Origin: Lachnospiraceae bacterium
Lineage (GTDB): Bacteria; Bacillota; Clostridia; Lachnospirales; Lachnospiraceae
Reading direction: 5' to 3'
Assembly (NCBI GenBank): GCA_022766245.1
Contig: JALEPL010000007.1
Coordinates: 1-64,000, forward strand
Length of the DNA: 64,000 nucleotides
The notes under the pieces are model-generated. The model saw only the letters and a program-made list of their open reading frames with translations. It was not told the origin of the DNA and did no database searches. Below, piece by piece: positions 54,334 to 63,366 of the stretch (its first letter is position 1; every line of letters begins with the position of its first letter). The position numbers and the translations under genes were made by a program.

Positions 54334-54360
54334 TAAAGTATCGGGGGGACTGTCCGATAT
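54334..54360 (+). promoter_or_regulatory. Sigma-28 promoter of flagellin
   Basis: TAAAGTAT, 11-base spacer, TCCGATAT. The expected start near 54367 gives a ~127-base leader. Confidence 0.9.
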
Positions 54361-54451
54361 ATATTACAAGTAAAGAAACTTACTTAACAATCGTGAAAAA
54401 GCTGACAACGGAGCGTACGGCCGGAGAGAAGCACTTCACACCATTAACAAC

Positions 54452-54490
54452 CAGCCGCAGGGAAGCGGCGGTATATTCAAGGAGGAATGA
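54452..54490 (+). promoter_or_regulatory. CsrA-type GGA hairpin and Shine-Dalgarno of flagellin
   Basis: GCCGC (54454-54458) and GCGGC (54465-54469) close a loop AGGGAA with GGA exposed, the preferred CsrA site. A second GGA lies in the AAGGAGGAA ribosome-binding site just before the ATG. This mirrors the two-site arrangement in the Bacillus hag leader. Confidence 0.82.
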
Positions 54491-54493
54491 ATT

Positions 54494-55306
54494 ATGGTAG
54501 TACAGCACAATATGCAGGCAATGAACACAAACAGACAGTTAGGTATCACAACCAGCGCTCAGGCAAAATCAACCGAGAAATTATCTTCCGGTTACAGAAT
54601 CAACAGAGCAGCTGATGATGCAGCAGGACTTTCCATTTCCGAGAAAATGAGAAGCCAGATTCGTGGACTGAACAAGGCATCTTCTAACGCACAGGACGGC
54701 GTATCTGCTATCCAGACTGCTGAGGGTGCATTGAACGAGACACACTCTATCCTGCAGCGTATGAATGAGCTGGCAACACAGGCAGCAAACGATACCAACA
54801 CATCTATTGACAGAGGCGCAATCAGAAGTGAGATTGATCAGTTAGTATCTGAAATTGATCGTATCCAGTCCACGACTCAGTTCAACACCATGAACTTGTT
54901 GGATGGTAATTTCACAGGAAAGAAGCTTCAGGTTGGTGCGTTAGAGGGACAGTCAATCACTATTTCCATTGGAAATATGAATGCAACATCTCTTAGTGTA
55001 AATAGTCTTTCTGTTAGCTCCAATGCTAAGGCTGGAAGCGCTATGACAAAGATCCAGTCAGCTATTGACAAGGTTTCCACTCAGAGATCTGCTCTTGGTG
55101 CTGTTCAGAATCGTCTGGAGCACACCATTGCAAACCTGGATACTACATCTGAGAACACACAGGCAGCTGAGTCTCGTATCCGTGATACAGATATGGCTTC
55201 CGAGATGGTTACCTACAGCAAGAACAACATTCTGGCTCAGGCCGGACAGTCCATGTTGGCTCAGGCAAACCAGTCTACTCAGGGTGCATTGTCCTTATTG
55301 CAGTAA
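54494..55306 (+). CDS. fliC: Flagellin
   Basis: A short, 270-residue filament subunit with only D0 and D1 domains and a small central part (about 140-175). The N-terminal MVVQHNMQAMNTNRQLGITT, LSSGYRINRAADDAAGLSIS and LQRMNELATQAAN are conserved, and the C-terminus ends MLAQANQSTQGALSLLQ. The TLR5-contact region carries LQRMNELATQA with the arginine kept. Glycosylation is expected from the downstream genes. AAGGAGG precedes the ATG. Confidence 0.97.
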   Translation: MVVQHNMQAMNTNRQLGITTSAQAKSTEKLSSGYRINRAADDAAGLSISEKMRSQIRGLNKASSNAQDGVSAIQTAEGALNETHSILQRMNELATQAANDTNTSIDRGAIRSEIDQLVSEIDRIQSTTQFNTMNLLDGNFTGKKLQVGALEGQSITISIGNMNATSLSVNSLSVSSNAKAGSAMTKIQSAIDKVSTQRSALGAVQNRLEHTIANLDTTSENTQAAESRIRDTDMASEMVTYSKNNILAQAGQSMLAQANQSTQGALSLLQ

Positions 55307-55320
55307 GCATAAGACTACGA

Positions 55321-55358
55321 AAACAAATAAAGCCGGCGTTTGCCGGCTTTATTTGTTT
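55321..55358. terminator. Bidirectional terminator after flagellin
   Basis: A perfect 17-bp stem (ending GCCGGC) with loop GTTT and A/T-rich flanks on both sides. Confidence 0.95.
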
Positions 55359-55397
55359 TAAGCGTTAAGTAAGAAAAGAGGATAGGAGGATTTTCGA

Positions 55398-55700
55398 ATG
55401 AGTATAGAAGAAATCATAACGATTTCAGAGGCTATGTATCAGAATCGGGAGCAGGAAACGTTTGAGTGGATGAGAAAAAATCTGGGACAACTAAAGGATG
55501 AACTGCTTCGGATTGCATCCGATACAGAGCAGTTTCCGGAAATTCCCACGAAGGAGATTCAACAGCTGGTAGTAGTGATTCTACAAAGACTCATTTCTGC
55601 TTATCAAAGACAGCAGATGCTGGAACTGGCGGACTGCATGCGCTATGAGGTGATGCAGATAATAGAACTGGATCGGGAGATGAAGAATGGAAATCTATGA
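55398..55700 (+). CDS. Small helical protein of the glycosylation island
   Basis: A 100-residue protein that I cannot assign. It is predicted all-helical and acidic (ETFEWMRKNLGQLKDELLRI, LVVVILQRLISAYQRQQM). It starts at ATG behind TAGGAGG and overlaps the Maf gene by 14 bases, which ties it to flagellin glycosylation. FliS-like size and helicity hint at a chaperone or adaptor, but nothing proves this. An acidic helical protein of similar size lies at 63001 between nonulosonate genes. Confidence 0.6.
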   Translation: MSIEEIITISEAMYQNREQETFEWMRKNLGQLKDELLRIASDTEQFPEIPTKEIQQLVVVILQRLISAYQRQQMLELADCMRYEVMQIIELDREMKNGNL

Positions 55701-57516
55701 GAAGAATTTGGCGGCGCTAAAAAAAGGACAGCCACAGATTAACCTTGATGAAGGAAATGAGAGAGAAGCAGGAGTAGATGATTATACTTTTCGGATAGAA
55801 CTGGCGATGAATGATCAGAGGTATCCGGTGGTAGAGACATCGCAGGGTGTGTGGCAGCTAAATGGCCGTTATAATCCGGAACAGGCAGCACTGGTCTATG
55901 CCAATCGATACCAGAAACTTCAATCTTATGAAAGTATAGTGGTATTTGGGCTTTCTGATGGACGGGCACTGCGTCAAATGCTTTCTTATGGCGATGAGAC
56001 AAATTTTTGGATTGTGTATGAGCCTAGCAGAGAGTGGTTCTATTTGGCAATAAAAGAGTTCGATTTGTCAGATATATTTTTTCACGAACAGGTATACTTA
56101 GTGGTAGAATCCGGAGAAGATTTAAAGAATATTCTGAAAAACAGTATTAATTATAATAATCGTTTTTTGATACAACATTGTATTTTGCCTGGATATGATG
56201 TGTTATATCACGAAAAATGTCAGAAAATGATTAACGAGATGGTAATGCAGGTGGAGTACAGCCAGATTATAAAAAATACAGTGAAAGAGTTTCATCGTGA
56301 ATTTGCCCGTGCAGGAATTCAATGTATGGAGGATGCCCTGTATCAGAGTAATATTTACCAGATGCGAGAGTATTTTCAGAAAAAGGATATCTGTGATGTG
56401 CCGGTAATTATTGTGGCGGCAGGACCATCTTTAAACAAAAATATAGAAATATTAAAGCGGGCAAAAGGAAAGGCGTTTCTTATGGTGGTGGATGCGGCTC
56501 TTCGAGCTATGAGTGCGCATGAAATCACTCCGGATTTAGCATTGTCTGTGGATGCCAGGGTGAGAGATGACTTTTTTGCTGATGTGGACATTCAGGGGAT
56601 ACCATTCTATTTTTCCTGTTCCTCAAAACAGCAACTGATCAGTAGTCATAAGGGAAGACATTTTTATGATTTGGCACCAAATGACTTGTTTGACTCTTTG
56701 GCAAAAGAAGTGTCAGACAATGAATTTGTCTCATTGGGAAGTGGAGGCTCTGTGTCTACGGTGGCTTTTTCGTTAGCGCTGTATTTAGGGTTTCGGACCA
56801 TTGTTTTTGTCGGGCAGGATCTGGCCTTTACAGGAGGTCAAAGTTATAACAAAAGTCTGGTAAAGGATGAACAGTCAAACCAGCGGTATATCGATAGTCG
56901 TGTTCGGGTGTGGGCGGAAGATTATGAAGGAAATCCTGTTGAGACGGATTATCAGATGAATATGTATCGACTATGGTTGGAAAAGGAAATTGCAGATCTG
57001 CCGCAGGAGTATCGTATCATTGATGCTACAGAGGGAGGTGCAAGAATCTCCGGAACAAAAATTCTTTCTTTGAAGGATACCATTGATAATTACTGTGAAA
57101 GAGATGTAGATTTTGCCAAGTTACTGCAGGAAGTGCCTCTTGCCTACGACGAAGAACAGAGACGGCATATTTGGGAAAATATTCGCAAGGAGCCACAGCG
57201 ACTGCGGGAAATAGCATCAGTGGTAGAAAAAGGTATGGAATCTGCCAGAGAGTTATCGCAGGCCAATGTAAGACAGGATGGGAAAGCACAAAAGAGACTT
57301 TTGGAAGAATTGAAAGAGATTAATGAAAAAATTCTCTCTGAACCAATACAGGATTTATTGTTATATTATAATAGCCAGGCGGAATATGGAGTGGGGGAGG
57401 ACATTTTTACCGGGGATTTTACGGTACCACAACTCTGTGAGAAGTTTCTCCAATGGTATGAAGCCTGCAAACCGGCGTTAATGGCCATAGCGGATGATAT
57501 TGAGCAGGCATTATAA
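55687..57516 (+). CDS. maf: Maf-type motility accessory (flagellin glycosyltransferase) protein
   Basis: This 609-residue protein has the DUF115/MAF_flag10 core: IIVAAGPSLNKNIEIL, DAALRAMSAHEITPDLALSVD, GSGGSVSTVAFSLALYLGF and VGQDLAFTGG. Maf proteins attach nonulosonic acids (pseudaminic/legionaminic) to flagellin in Campylobacter, Aeromonas and Clostridium. Downstream genes make such sugars. Its stop and that of the opposite DUF3880 gene share the palindrome TTATAA (57511-57516). Confidence 0.9.
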   Translation: MEIYEKNLAALKKGQPQINLDEGNEREAGVDDYTFRIELAMNDQRYPVVETSQGVWQLNGRYNPEQAALVYANRYQKLQSYESIVVFGLSDGRALRQMLSYGDETNFWIVYEPSREWFYLAIKEFDLSDIFFHEQVYLVVESGEDLKNILKNSINYNNRFLIQHCILPGYDVLYHEKCQKMINEMVMQVEYSQIIKNTVKEFHREFARAGIQCMEDALYQSNIYQMREYFQKKDICDVPVIIVAAGPSLNKNIEILKRAKGKAFLMVVDAALRAMSAHEITPDLALSVDARVRDDFFADVDIQGIPFYFSCSSKQQLISSHKGRHFYDLAPNDLFDSLAKEVSDNEFVSLGSGGSVSTVAFSLALYLGFRTIVFVGQDLAFTGGQSYNKSLVKDEQSNQRYIDSRVRVWAEDYEGNPVETDYQMNMYRLWLEKEIADLPQEYRIIDATEGGARISGTKILSLKDTIDNYCERDVDFAKLLQEVPLAYDEEQRRHIWENIRKEPQRLREIASVVEKGMESARELSQANVRQDGKAQKRLLEELKEINEKILSEPIQDLLLYYNSQAEYGVGEDIFTGDFTVPQLCEKFLQWYEACKPALMAIADDIEQAL

Positions 57517-58671
57517 AGTGTTTAAAATGGTTTGTACACGATGCTTAAATGTATGAGCGTCCTGAATTTTGCCAAGTCCATTGGCTGCAATTTGGGCACG
57601 CTCTTTTTCGTGGGAGAGGTAGTAGTCACATAGCTGTACAGCTTCCTCCACTGAGCCGTACCAGACAAAGTCCGCCCCTGGGGTGAAGTAATCCGGGAAG
57701 TCTGCCTGATAATTGGATAGCAGGAATCCACCGCTGCCCATAATGTCAAATGCACGCAAAGGAATACCACTTTGTATGCTGCGAAGAGAGATGTTTAGAT
57801 TAATGCGGGAGTGATGGAATACCAGAGGCATTTGCGCATAGTAATCCACAGTACCCATATTTTGGATTTTAGGTAACTGAGGAGTCGCATTTTGCGTGAA
57901 AAGTTTCACTGGATGGTGTTCGGACAGTGTTTGCAGGATTTTTGTGCGATCCAGTTCCGCCAGCTTTCTTGCTAGAAAATAGTTGGCATAGACGTAGGCA
58001 GGACTCTCAATCCCATCTGTGTTGGGTGTGTAGGGAGTGGACTGCTGCAAATCGGAGAGAATATTCGACGTCAACATTTTCTCTAAGAAGAACTCACCGT
58101 AAATGAGCTGTTGAGAATCTAAAAGAGCCTCCAAATAACCCTTGGTATAAGAAGATACATTGTGAACCAACCGTTCATAGAGGTGGTGATCCTCATTATA
58201 TAGAGATCCCACAAAGGATATTTCAGACTGATAGCGATCCAAATCGGTAGTTGAATCTGCAAGAGAAGTCAAACGGTCTGGGTTGGTGGCTAGCGGAAGA
58301 TAGTAAACGGTGGATATTCCTCCGTTATGAAGTTCCTGATAGATTGTCTTGTCAAAAAGAAAAATATAGTTGCCCGGATATGTGATGGTGTAGGAATAAA
58401 GTGCCACCAAAGGACTATCATACACATAAGACACATATTTGAGATTATGTTTGCTGCAACAGCGTGATAATATTGGAAAATAGTTAAAGGAGAATACAAA
58501 GTCATACTTTTTTTGAGAAACGGCATCGTCAAATGCAGACTCATAGTCAGGATTTTCACGTTGGTTATAGCCTTCGTGGAAAAATAAATCAACGTGTATA
58601 TCATAGGATGTAAAAGCATCGACCATGTCCAGTTTGGCAAAGGCAGGAGAATCTAAAAGCAGAATATCCAT
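57511..58671 (-). CDS. DUF3880/CgeB-like glycosyltransferase
   Basis: The N-terminal DUF3880 (SQKKYDFVFSFNYFPILSRC, YVSYVYDSPLVALYS, YIFLFDKTIYQELHNGGI) is followed by a GT1-type domain with FHHSRINLNISLRSIQSGIP, RAFDIMGSGGFLLSNYQADF and a C-terminal HTFKHRV. CgeB-like proteins are GT-B glycosyltransferases of spore crust or flagellar glycans. It is the only reverse gene in the island and a clear relative of the partial gene at 63366. Confidence 0.8.
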   Translation of the reverse strand: MDILLLDSPAFAKLDMVDAFTSYDIHVDLFFHEGYNQRENPDYESAFDDAVSQKKYDFVFSFNYFPILSRCCSKHNLKYVSYVYDSPLVALYSYTITYPGNYIFLFDKTIYQELHNGGISTVYYLPLATNPDRLTSLADSTTDLDRYQSEISFVGSLYNEDHHLYERLVHNVSSYTKGYLEALLDSQQLIYGEFFLEKMLTSNILSDLQQSTPYTPNTDGIESPAYVYANYFLARKLAELDRTKILQTLSEHHPVKLFTQNATPQLPKIQNMGTVDYYAQMPLVFHHSRINLNISLRSIQSGIPLRAFDIMGSGGFLLSNYQADFPDYFTPGADFVWYGSVEEAVQLCDYYLSHEKERAQIAANGLGKIQDAHTFKHRVQTILNTL

Positions 58672-58849
58672 AGGAATTTACCTCTTTCTCTTTAATACTA
58701 GGAATTATACTGACAATGTTATTATATATAAAATACAGTGAAAAACAAATAAAAAGAGTTGGATTATGTTGTGATTGCACATAAAGTGGGATAAAATAAG
58801 TATAGGTTTTAGGGAATGGAAGAGAAGAGAGGAAGTTTAGAGGGATAAA

Positions 58850-60202
58850 ATGGAAAAAAAGATTAGTGTAATCATTACTATGCATAATCAAAAGGAACTG
58901 CTAGAGACGAATTTAAGGTGGTTGAACGCAACAAATGGTAAGTGTAGATTCATCCTTGTAGATAATGGGTCGGAGGATGGAACAGGAGAGCTGTTGTCCA
59001 CATCAGGCTACGATTATATTTTGTTTGATGAAGGGAGACAAGGGTACGGGACAGTTTGGAATGCAGTTATTGATAATTTCGAGTTGGATGACACGATTGT
59101 GTTTATGAATATTCGTTACATAGTGGGAAGAAATACTTTGACAAAGCTAGCTGATGCAGTGCATCATAATATGAAAACTGGAATTGTAGGGCCTAGAATA
59201 AATGGCGTGGCGGGAAGTCAGTATTTGAGTGTTGATAATGTGGAAAAAATGCTGGCATTGGAGATTGACAATGAGAAAAGTACCATAAAGAGTACATACG
59301 AAACCGTGGTAAATGTTTGGGCCGGAATATGGGCAATTTCAAAGGAGCGGTTACTGGAAAATGGGCGTTTTAATGATAAATTAATGACCGCGGAATATGT
59401 AGTAACAGATTATGAGTTCCGTTTATTACAAAACGGATATCCGGCAATTGTGTGCATTGATGCATTGGCTTTTGATACGGAGGTTGAATCCCAGGATAAA
59501 AACATGTATGAGGCGGATATTATCAATGATAGAAAAGTTTTAAAAGATACATGGAATATGAACTATTTTAATTGTGTGCCAAATGGGAATTTAGTAGCAC
59601 TAATTAGTGAGGAGAGCGAGACATCGTTTTCTGTCTTAGAAATAGGATGCGATTTAGGCGCTAATTTGCTGAATATACAGAACAAATTTCCCAATAGTAA
59701 AGTGCAGGGGGTTGAAATTAATCCGGCAGCGGTATCCATTGCAAAGTGTTTGCTGGACGTAGAGGAAGGAAATATTGAGGAGGAAAATCTTTCTTTTCAT
59801 GAGAAATTTGACTATATTATTTTCGGGGATGTTTTGGAGCATCTGCATAATCCTCAGAAAACCATACGCTATTGCAAGCAGAAATTGTTAAAGGAAAATG
59901 GGCATATCATAGCCAGTATACCGAATGTTATGCACATTTCCGTCATGCAGCAGTTATTGAATGGACGATTTGAATATACAGATATGGGTTTGTTGGATAG
60001 GACTCATATCCATTTGTTTACATACTATGAGATAATATTGATGTTTCAGCAGGAAGATTATTCCATTGAAGGGATATATGGGACGAAGAGAAATCTTACG
60101 GAAGAACAGGAGCAGTTAAAGAGTAAATTGATGGAATTATCAGAGAATGTAGAAATGCATATGTACGATACTTATCAGTATGTAGTAAAGGCTCGGAGTT
60201 GA
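58850..60202 (+). CDS. GT2 glycosyltransferase - methyltransferase fusion
   Basis: Residues ~1-230 are a GT-A glycosyltransferase (ISVIITMHNQKELLETNLRW, ILVDNGSEDGTGELL). Where the metal-binding DxD is expected the sequence reads IVFMNIRYIVG, with no acidic pair. Residues ~255-450 are a class I SAM methyltransferase (VLEIGCDLGANLL, VEINPAAVSIA, IIFGDVLEHLHNPQ). It probably adds and methylates a sugar on flagellin. The gene and its promoter region are AT-richer than the neighbouring operons. Confidence 0.8.
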   Translation: MEKKISVIITMHNQKELLETNLRWLNATNGKCRFILVDNGSEDGTGELLSTSGYDYILFDEGRQGYGTVWNAVIDNFELDDTIVFMNIRYIVGRNTLTKLADAVHHNMKTGIVGPRINGVAGSQYLSVDNVEKMLALEIDNEKSTIKSTYETVVNVWAGIWAISKERLLENGRFNDKLMTAEYVVTDYEFRLLQNGYPAIVCIDALAFDTEVESQDKNMYEADIINDRKVLKDTWNMNYFNCVPNGNLVALISEESETSFSVLEIGCDLGANLLNIQNKFPNSKVQGVEINPAAVSIAKCLLDVEEGNIEEENLSFHEKFDYIIFGDVLEHLHNPQKTIRYCKQKLLKENGHIIASIPNVMHISVMQQLLNGRFEYTDMGLLDRTHIHLFTYYEIILMFQQEDYSIEGIYGTKRNLTEEQEQLKSKLMELSENVEMHMYDTYQYVVKARS

Positions 60203-60311
60203 ATCTAGAAGTAGGATGGTGAATAAGAATCAAAAAATGTAGTTAATTACTTACAGAAAATAGCACGTTTGTCGATATAGTATACAAATATTAGGTAAGG
60301 CGGGGAAGCAG

Positions 60312-61910
60312 ATGAAGATACTGGCGGTGATACCTGCCCGGGCAGGGTCCAAAGGAATTCCAAATAAAAATATACGACTGGTGAATAATCACCCATTGAT
60401 TTACTATGCGATTCGCAATGCAAAGGAATCTAAGTGGATTACAGATATTGTGGTGTCTACGGATTCTCCGGAGATTGAAATTATTGCAAAGCAGATGGGA
60501 GTTGCGGTAAAACATCGGTCAGCGGAGCTTTCCGGGGACGCAGTGACATTGGATGCGGTGATCTATGATGCGGCAAAGGACTATCAGGCTGATTATGTGA
60601 TTTCCATGCAGCCCACATCCCCCACATTGCAAGTGGAGACTTTGGATCGGGCTATTGAGTATGCCATGGAAAAGGGAACAGACACTTTAATTTCAGTGGT
60701 AAATGATCCTCATTTGGCATGGATAGAGGAGAATGGGGAGAAGAAAGCTGCCTATAGAGCTCGTTTGAATCGCCAATATCTGCCCCCTTATTATTTGGAG
60801 ACAGGAGCTTTCTTTATCTCTAAGGGAAGCGTGGTAAAGCCGGAGAGCCGGTTCGGCAGCTACTGTGATGTGTTCGAAATATCCCATGAGGAGGCAGTGG
60901 ATATTGACACCTTTGAGGACTTGCGCCTGGCAGAGAATATTTTGGGAAAGCAGCAGGTGGCAATCTATGTAAACGGCAATAATCAGAGAGGTATGGGACA
61001 TATTTACCGGGCGCTGGAGCTGGCGGACGAATTCTATAGTAAACCGGATATTTATTATGATGTAAACCAGACAGATGTGCAAAACTTTGGGAAAACCACC
61101 CACACACTGATTCCGGTGGACGGAATTGGAGAATTATTGGAAGAACTGAAGAAAAAGTCATATCGTTTGTTTATCAATGATATTTTATCTACTTCCGTGG
61201 ATTATATGATTGCACTGAAAAAGGCACTGCCGGAAACAAAGATTGTCAACTTTGAGGATGACGGGGAAGGAGCATATAAAGCAGATTTAGTGGTGAATGC
61301 ACTTCTTCCAGCTTCGAATATGCCAAATGTGAAAGCGGGAGAGGCATATTATATCTCGTCCAAATTATTTATGTTTTATGAGCCAATCCAAATCAGGGAA
61401 AAGGTTCGGCGAGTTTTCATTTCCTTTGGCGGGGCAGATCCTCGGAACTACTCTGATCGTCTGCTTGTCATGGCTGCCCAGGAAAAGTATCGGGATATGG
61501 AGTTCTGTGTAGTGTTGGGGCGGGCAAAAGAAAATGTGGAAGAACTGATGAGTTATAATCAGTATGAAAATATACAGGTATATTATGATGTGAGCAATAT
61601 GCCGGAACTGATGGCATCCTGTGATGTGGGTATTACTTCCAGAGGGAGAACCGGATACGAGCTGGCTATGCTGGGAATTCCTACCATTGCAATGGCACAG
61701 AATGAGCGGGAAGAGACCCACGGATTCATCTGCAGTGACAATGGATTCGCTTATTTGGGAATGAATCCTGCAGATGAGACCATAGAGGCTACACTGGATA
61801 TGTATATTCACATGCGTAAAGAAGAACGAACCAGATATCAGAGTCTTTTGCTTTCCCATAACCTGAGAGAAGGAAGACGCAACGTGATGACACTGTTACA
61901 AAGTCTATAG
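60312..61910 (+). CDS. CMP-nonulosonate synthetase fused to PseG-like hydrolase
   Basis: Residues ~1-215 are an acylneuraminate cytidylyltransferase (VIPARAGSKGIPNKNIR, STDSPEIEIIAKQMGV, MQPTSPTL) that activates a nonulosonic acid with CTP. Residues ~218-532 resemble PseG UDP-sugar hydrolases (YVNGNNQRGMGHIYRALELA, INDILSTSVDYM, FISFGGADPRNY, SCDVGITSRGRTGYELAMLG). The fusion joins an early and a late step of one pathway. Pseudaminic versus legionaminic acid cannot be settled here. Confidence 0.85.
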   Translation: MKILAVIPARAGSKGIPNKNIRLVNNHPLIYYAIRNAKESKWITDIVVSTDSPEIEIIAKQMGVAVKHRSAELSGDAVTLDAVIYDAAKDYQADYVISMQPTSPTLQVETLDRAIEYAMEKGTDTLISVVNDPHLAWIEENGEKKAAYRARLNRQYLPPYYLETGAFFISKGSVVKPESRFGSYCDVFEISHEEAVDIDTFEDLRLAENILGKQQVAIYVNGNNQRGMGHIYRALELADEFYSKPDIYYDVNQTDVQNFGKTTHTLIPVDGIGELLEELKKKSYRLFINDILSTSVDYMIALKKALPETKIVNFEDDGEGAYKADLVVNALLPASNMPNVKAGEAYYISSKLFMFYEPIQIREKVRRVFISFGGADPRNYSDRLLVMAAQEKYRDMEFCVVLGRAKENVEELMSYNQYENIQVYYDVSNMPELMASCDVGITSRGRTGYELAMLGIPTIAMAQNEREETHGFICSDNGFAYLGMNPADETIEATLDMYIHMRKEERTRYQSLLLSHNLREGRRNVMTLLQSL

Positions 61911-61924
61911 AAAAGGAGTTATGG

Positions 61925-62962
61925 ATGAAAAAACCTTATGTAATTGCAGAGTTGGGCGTTAATTTTTACGATACAGCCCAGGTGGAGGGAATCACTCCCC
62001 TTGAGGCGGCAAAAAAGTATATCGATCAGGCAAAATGGGCAGGGGTGGATGCGGTGAAGTTCCAGTCCTATAAGGCGGGAACAATTGTGTCTAAAAATTC
62101 ACCGGCTTACTGGGATACCACAAAAGAGCCAACAAAGACACAGTATGAACTGTTTACTAAGTTTGATCATTTTGATCAAAAGAACTATGAGGAGTTATGT
62201 CGGTACTGTAAACAGGTGGGAGTAGATTTTATGTCTACCCCTTTCGATTATGCGTCGGCTGATTATCTGGAGAATCTGGTGGATATTTACAAGATTTCAT
62301 CCTCGGATTTGAGTAATCTTCCCTTTATCCGTCACATTGCCCGGAAGGGAAAGCCTGTGTATCTATCCGTGGGTGCATCTTACCTGTCAGAAGTGGAGGA
62401 GGCACTGCGTATTCTAAAGGAGGAGCATTGTCCGGAAATTGCACTGTTGCATTGTGTTCTGTCCTATCCCACCCGGAATGAAGATGCGAATCTGGCAGTG
62501 ATACAGACCTTAAAGCGTATTTTCCCGGATGTGATGGTGGGATACAGCGATCACACCCTGCCGGATCCGCAGATGACGATATTGTCTACTGCCTTTCTAT
62601 ATGGCGCACAGGTGATTGAAAAGCATTTTACATTGGATAAGACTTTGCCGGGAAATGACCACTACCATGCCGGAGATCCTGAGGATTTCAAAAAAGCGAT
62701 TGAAAACTTTGAACTAATCTGTACCGTGACGGGTTCCGGAGAAAAGACCGTGTTGGAATGTGAGCAGGTGCCGCGGCGTGAGGCAAGGCGTTCTCTGGTA
62801 TTGACACGGGCATTAAAGGCAGGCGAGATTATTAGAGAGAGGGATCTCATGGCGAAACGCCCGGGAACCGGTATATCACCGAAATATGCGGATGTGGTGA
62901 TTGGCAGGGCAGTAAAGACAGATTTGCCGGAAGATACCATATTGGATTGGAATATGGTGTAA
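61925..62962 (+). CDS. N-acetylneuraminate synthase family protein (NeuB/PseI/LegI)
   Basis: This 345-residue TIM-barrel enzyme condenses phosphoenolpyruvate with a six-carbon sugar to form a nonulosonic acid. Motifs: VIAELGVNFYD, VDAVKFQSYKAGTIV, GVDFMSTPFDYASADYL, VGYSDHTL, IEKHFTLDKTLPGNDHYHA and a C-terminal SAF domain (LVLTRALKAGEII..KRPGTGISP). It sits 14 bases after the CMP-sugar gene. The early nucleotide-sugar genes (dehydratase, aminotransferase, acetyltransferase) are not in the window. Confidence 0.9.
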   Translation: MKKPYVIAELGVNFYDTAQVEGITPLEAAKKYIDQAKWAGVDAVKFQSYKAGTIVSKNSPAYWDTTKEPTKTQYELFTKFDHFDQKNYEELCRYCKQVGVDFMSTPFDYASADYLENLVDIYKISSSDLSNLPFIRHIARKGKPVYLSVGASYLSEVEEALRILKEEHCPEIALLHCVLSYPTRNEDANLAVIQTLKRIFPDVMVGYSDHTLPDPQMTILSTAFLYGAQVIEKHFTLDKTLPGNDHYHAGDPEDFKKAIENFELICTVTGSGEKTVLECEQVPRREARRSLVLTRALKAGEIIRERDLMAKRPGTGISPKYADVVIGRAVKTDLPEDTILDWNMV

Positions 62963-63000
62963 GAAAAATACAATGGAGTTTGGAAAATGGAGGAAAGATC

Positions 63001-63366
63001 ATGGAAGATTTGAGAACGCAGCAGAAGGAAGCGTTACAGGTATTGGCAGAGTACAGTCCGAAGCTGATTCGGGCGATGAAGGCAGTAGTGGAAGAATTGA
63101 AAGGAAACCGACAGGCGGATACAGATGAATATCTGCTTAGTATTGTAAATGGTATGAACTGGGAGATTGAGATTTTTAATCTCACCAAAGAATATATCAA
63201 CGAGTCAGAGGAGCGTTTGAATAAGGACTCTTTCAATCAGGCAATTTTACAGTTTAATGAGGCTTATATGGGTAAGGATGACTTGAAAATGGCAGAGCTT
63301 CTGGAGGGAGAGGTTCTTGTGGTGTTCGAAAAGTTTGAAAAGATTGCAAAGGAACTGTCTGTGTGA
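63001..63366 (+). CDS. Small helical protein of the nonulosonate cluster
   Basis: A 121-residue, acidic, all-helical protein of unknown family (EALQVLAEYSPKLIRAMKAV, DTDEYLLSIVNGMNWEIEIF, LLEGEVLVVFEKFEKIAKEL). ATG 63001 follows ATGGAGGAAAG. It overlaps the next DUF3880 gene by one base (TGATG). Its size and place parallel the small protein at 55398, so an adaptor or chaperone role in flagellin modification is possible. Confidence 0.6.
   Translation: MEDLRTQQKEALQVLAEYSPKLIRAMKAVVEELKGNRQADTDEYLLSIVNGMNWEIEIFNLTKEYINESEERLNKDSFNQAILQFNEAYMGKDDLKMAELLEGEVLVVFEKFEKIAKELSV

Noticed and set aside
60203..60311. TGTCGATAT as a possible sigma-28 -10 before the CMP-sugar gene
   Set aside because: No TAAA-type -35 at the required 11-base spacing.
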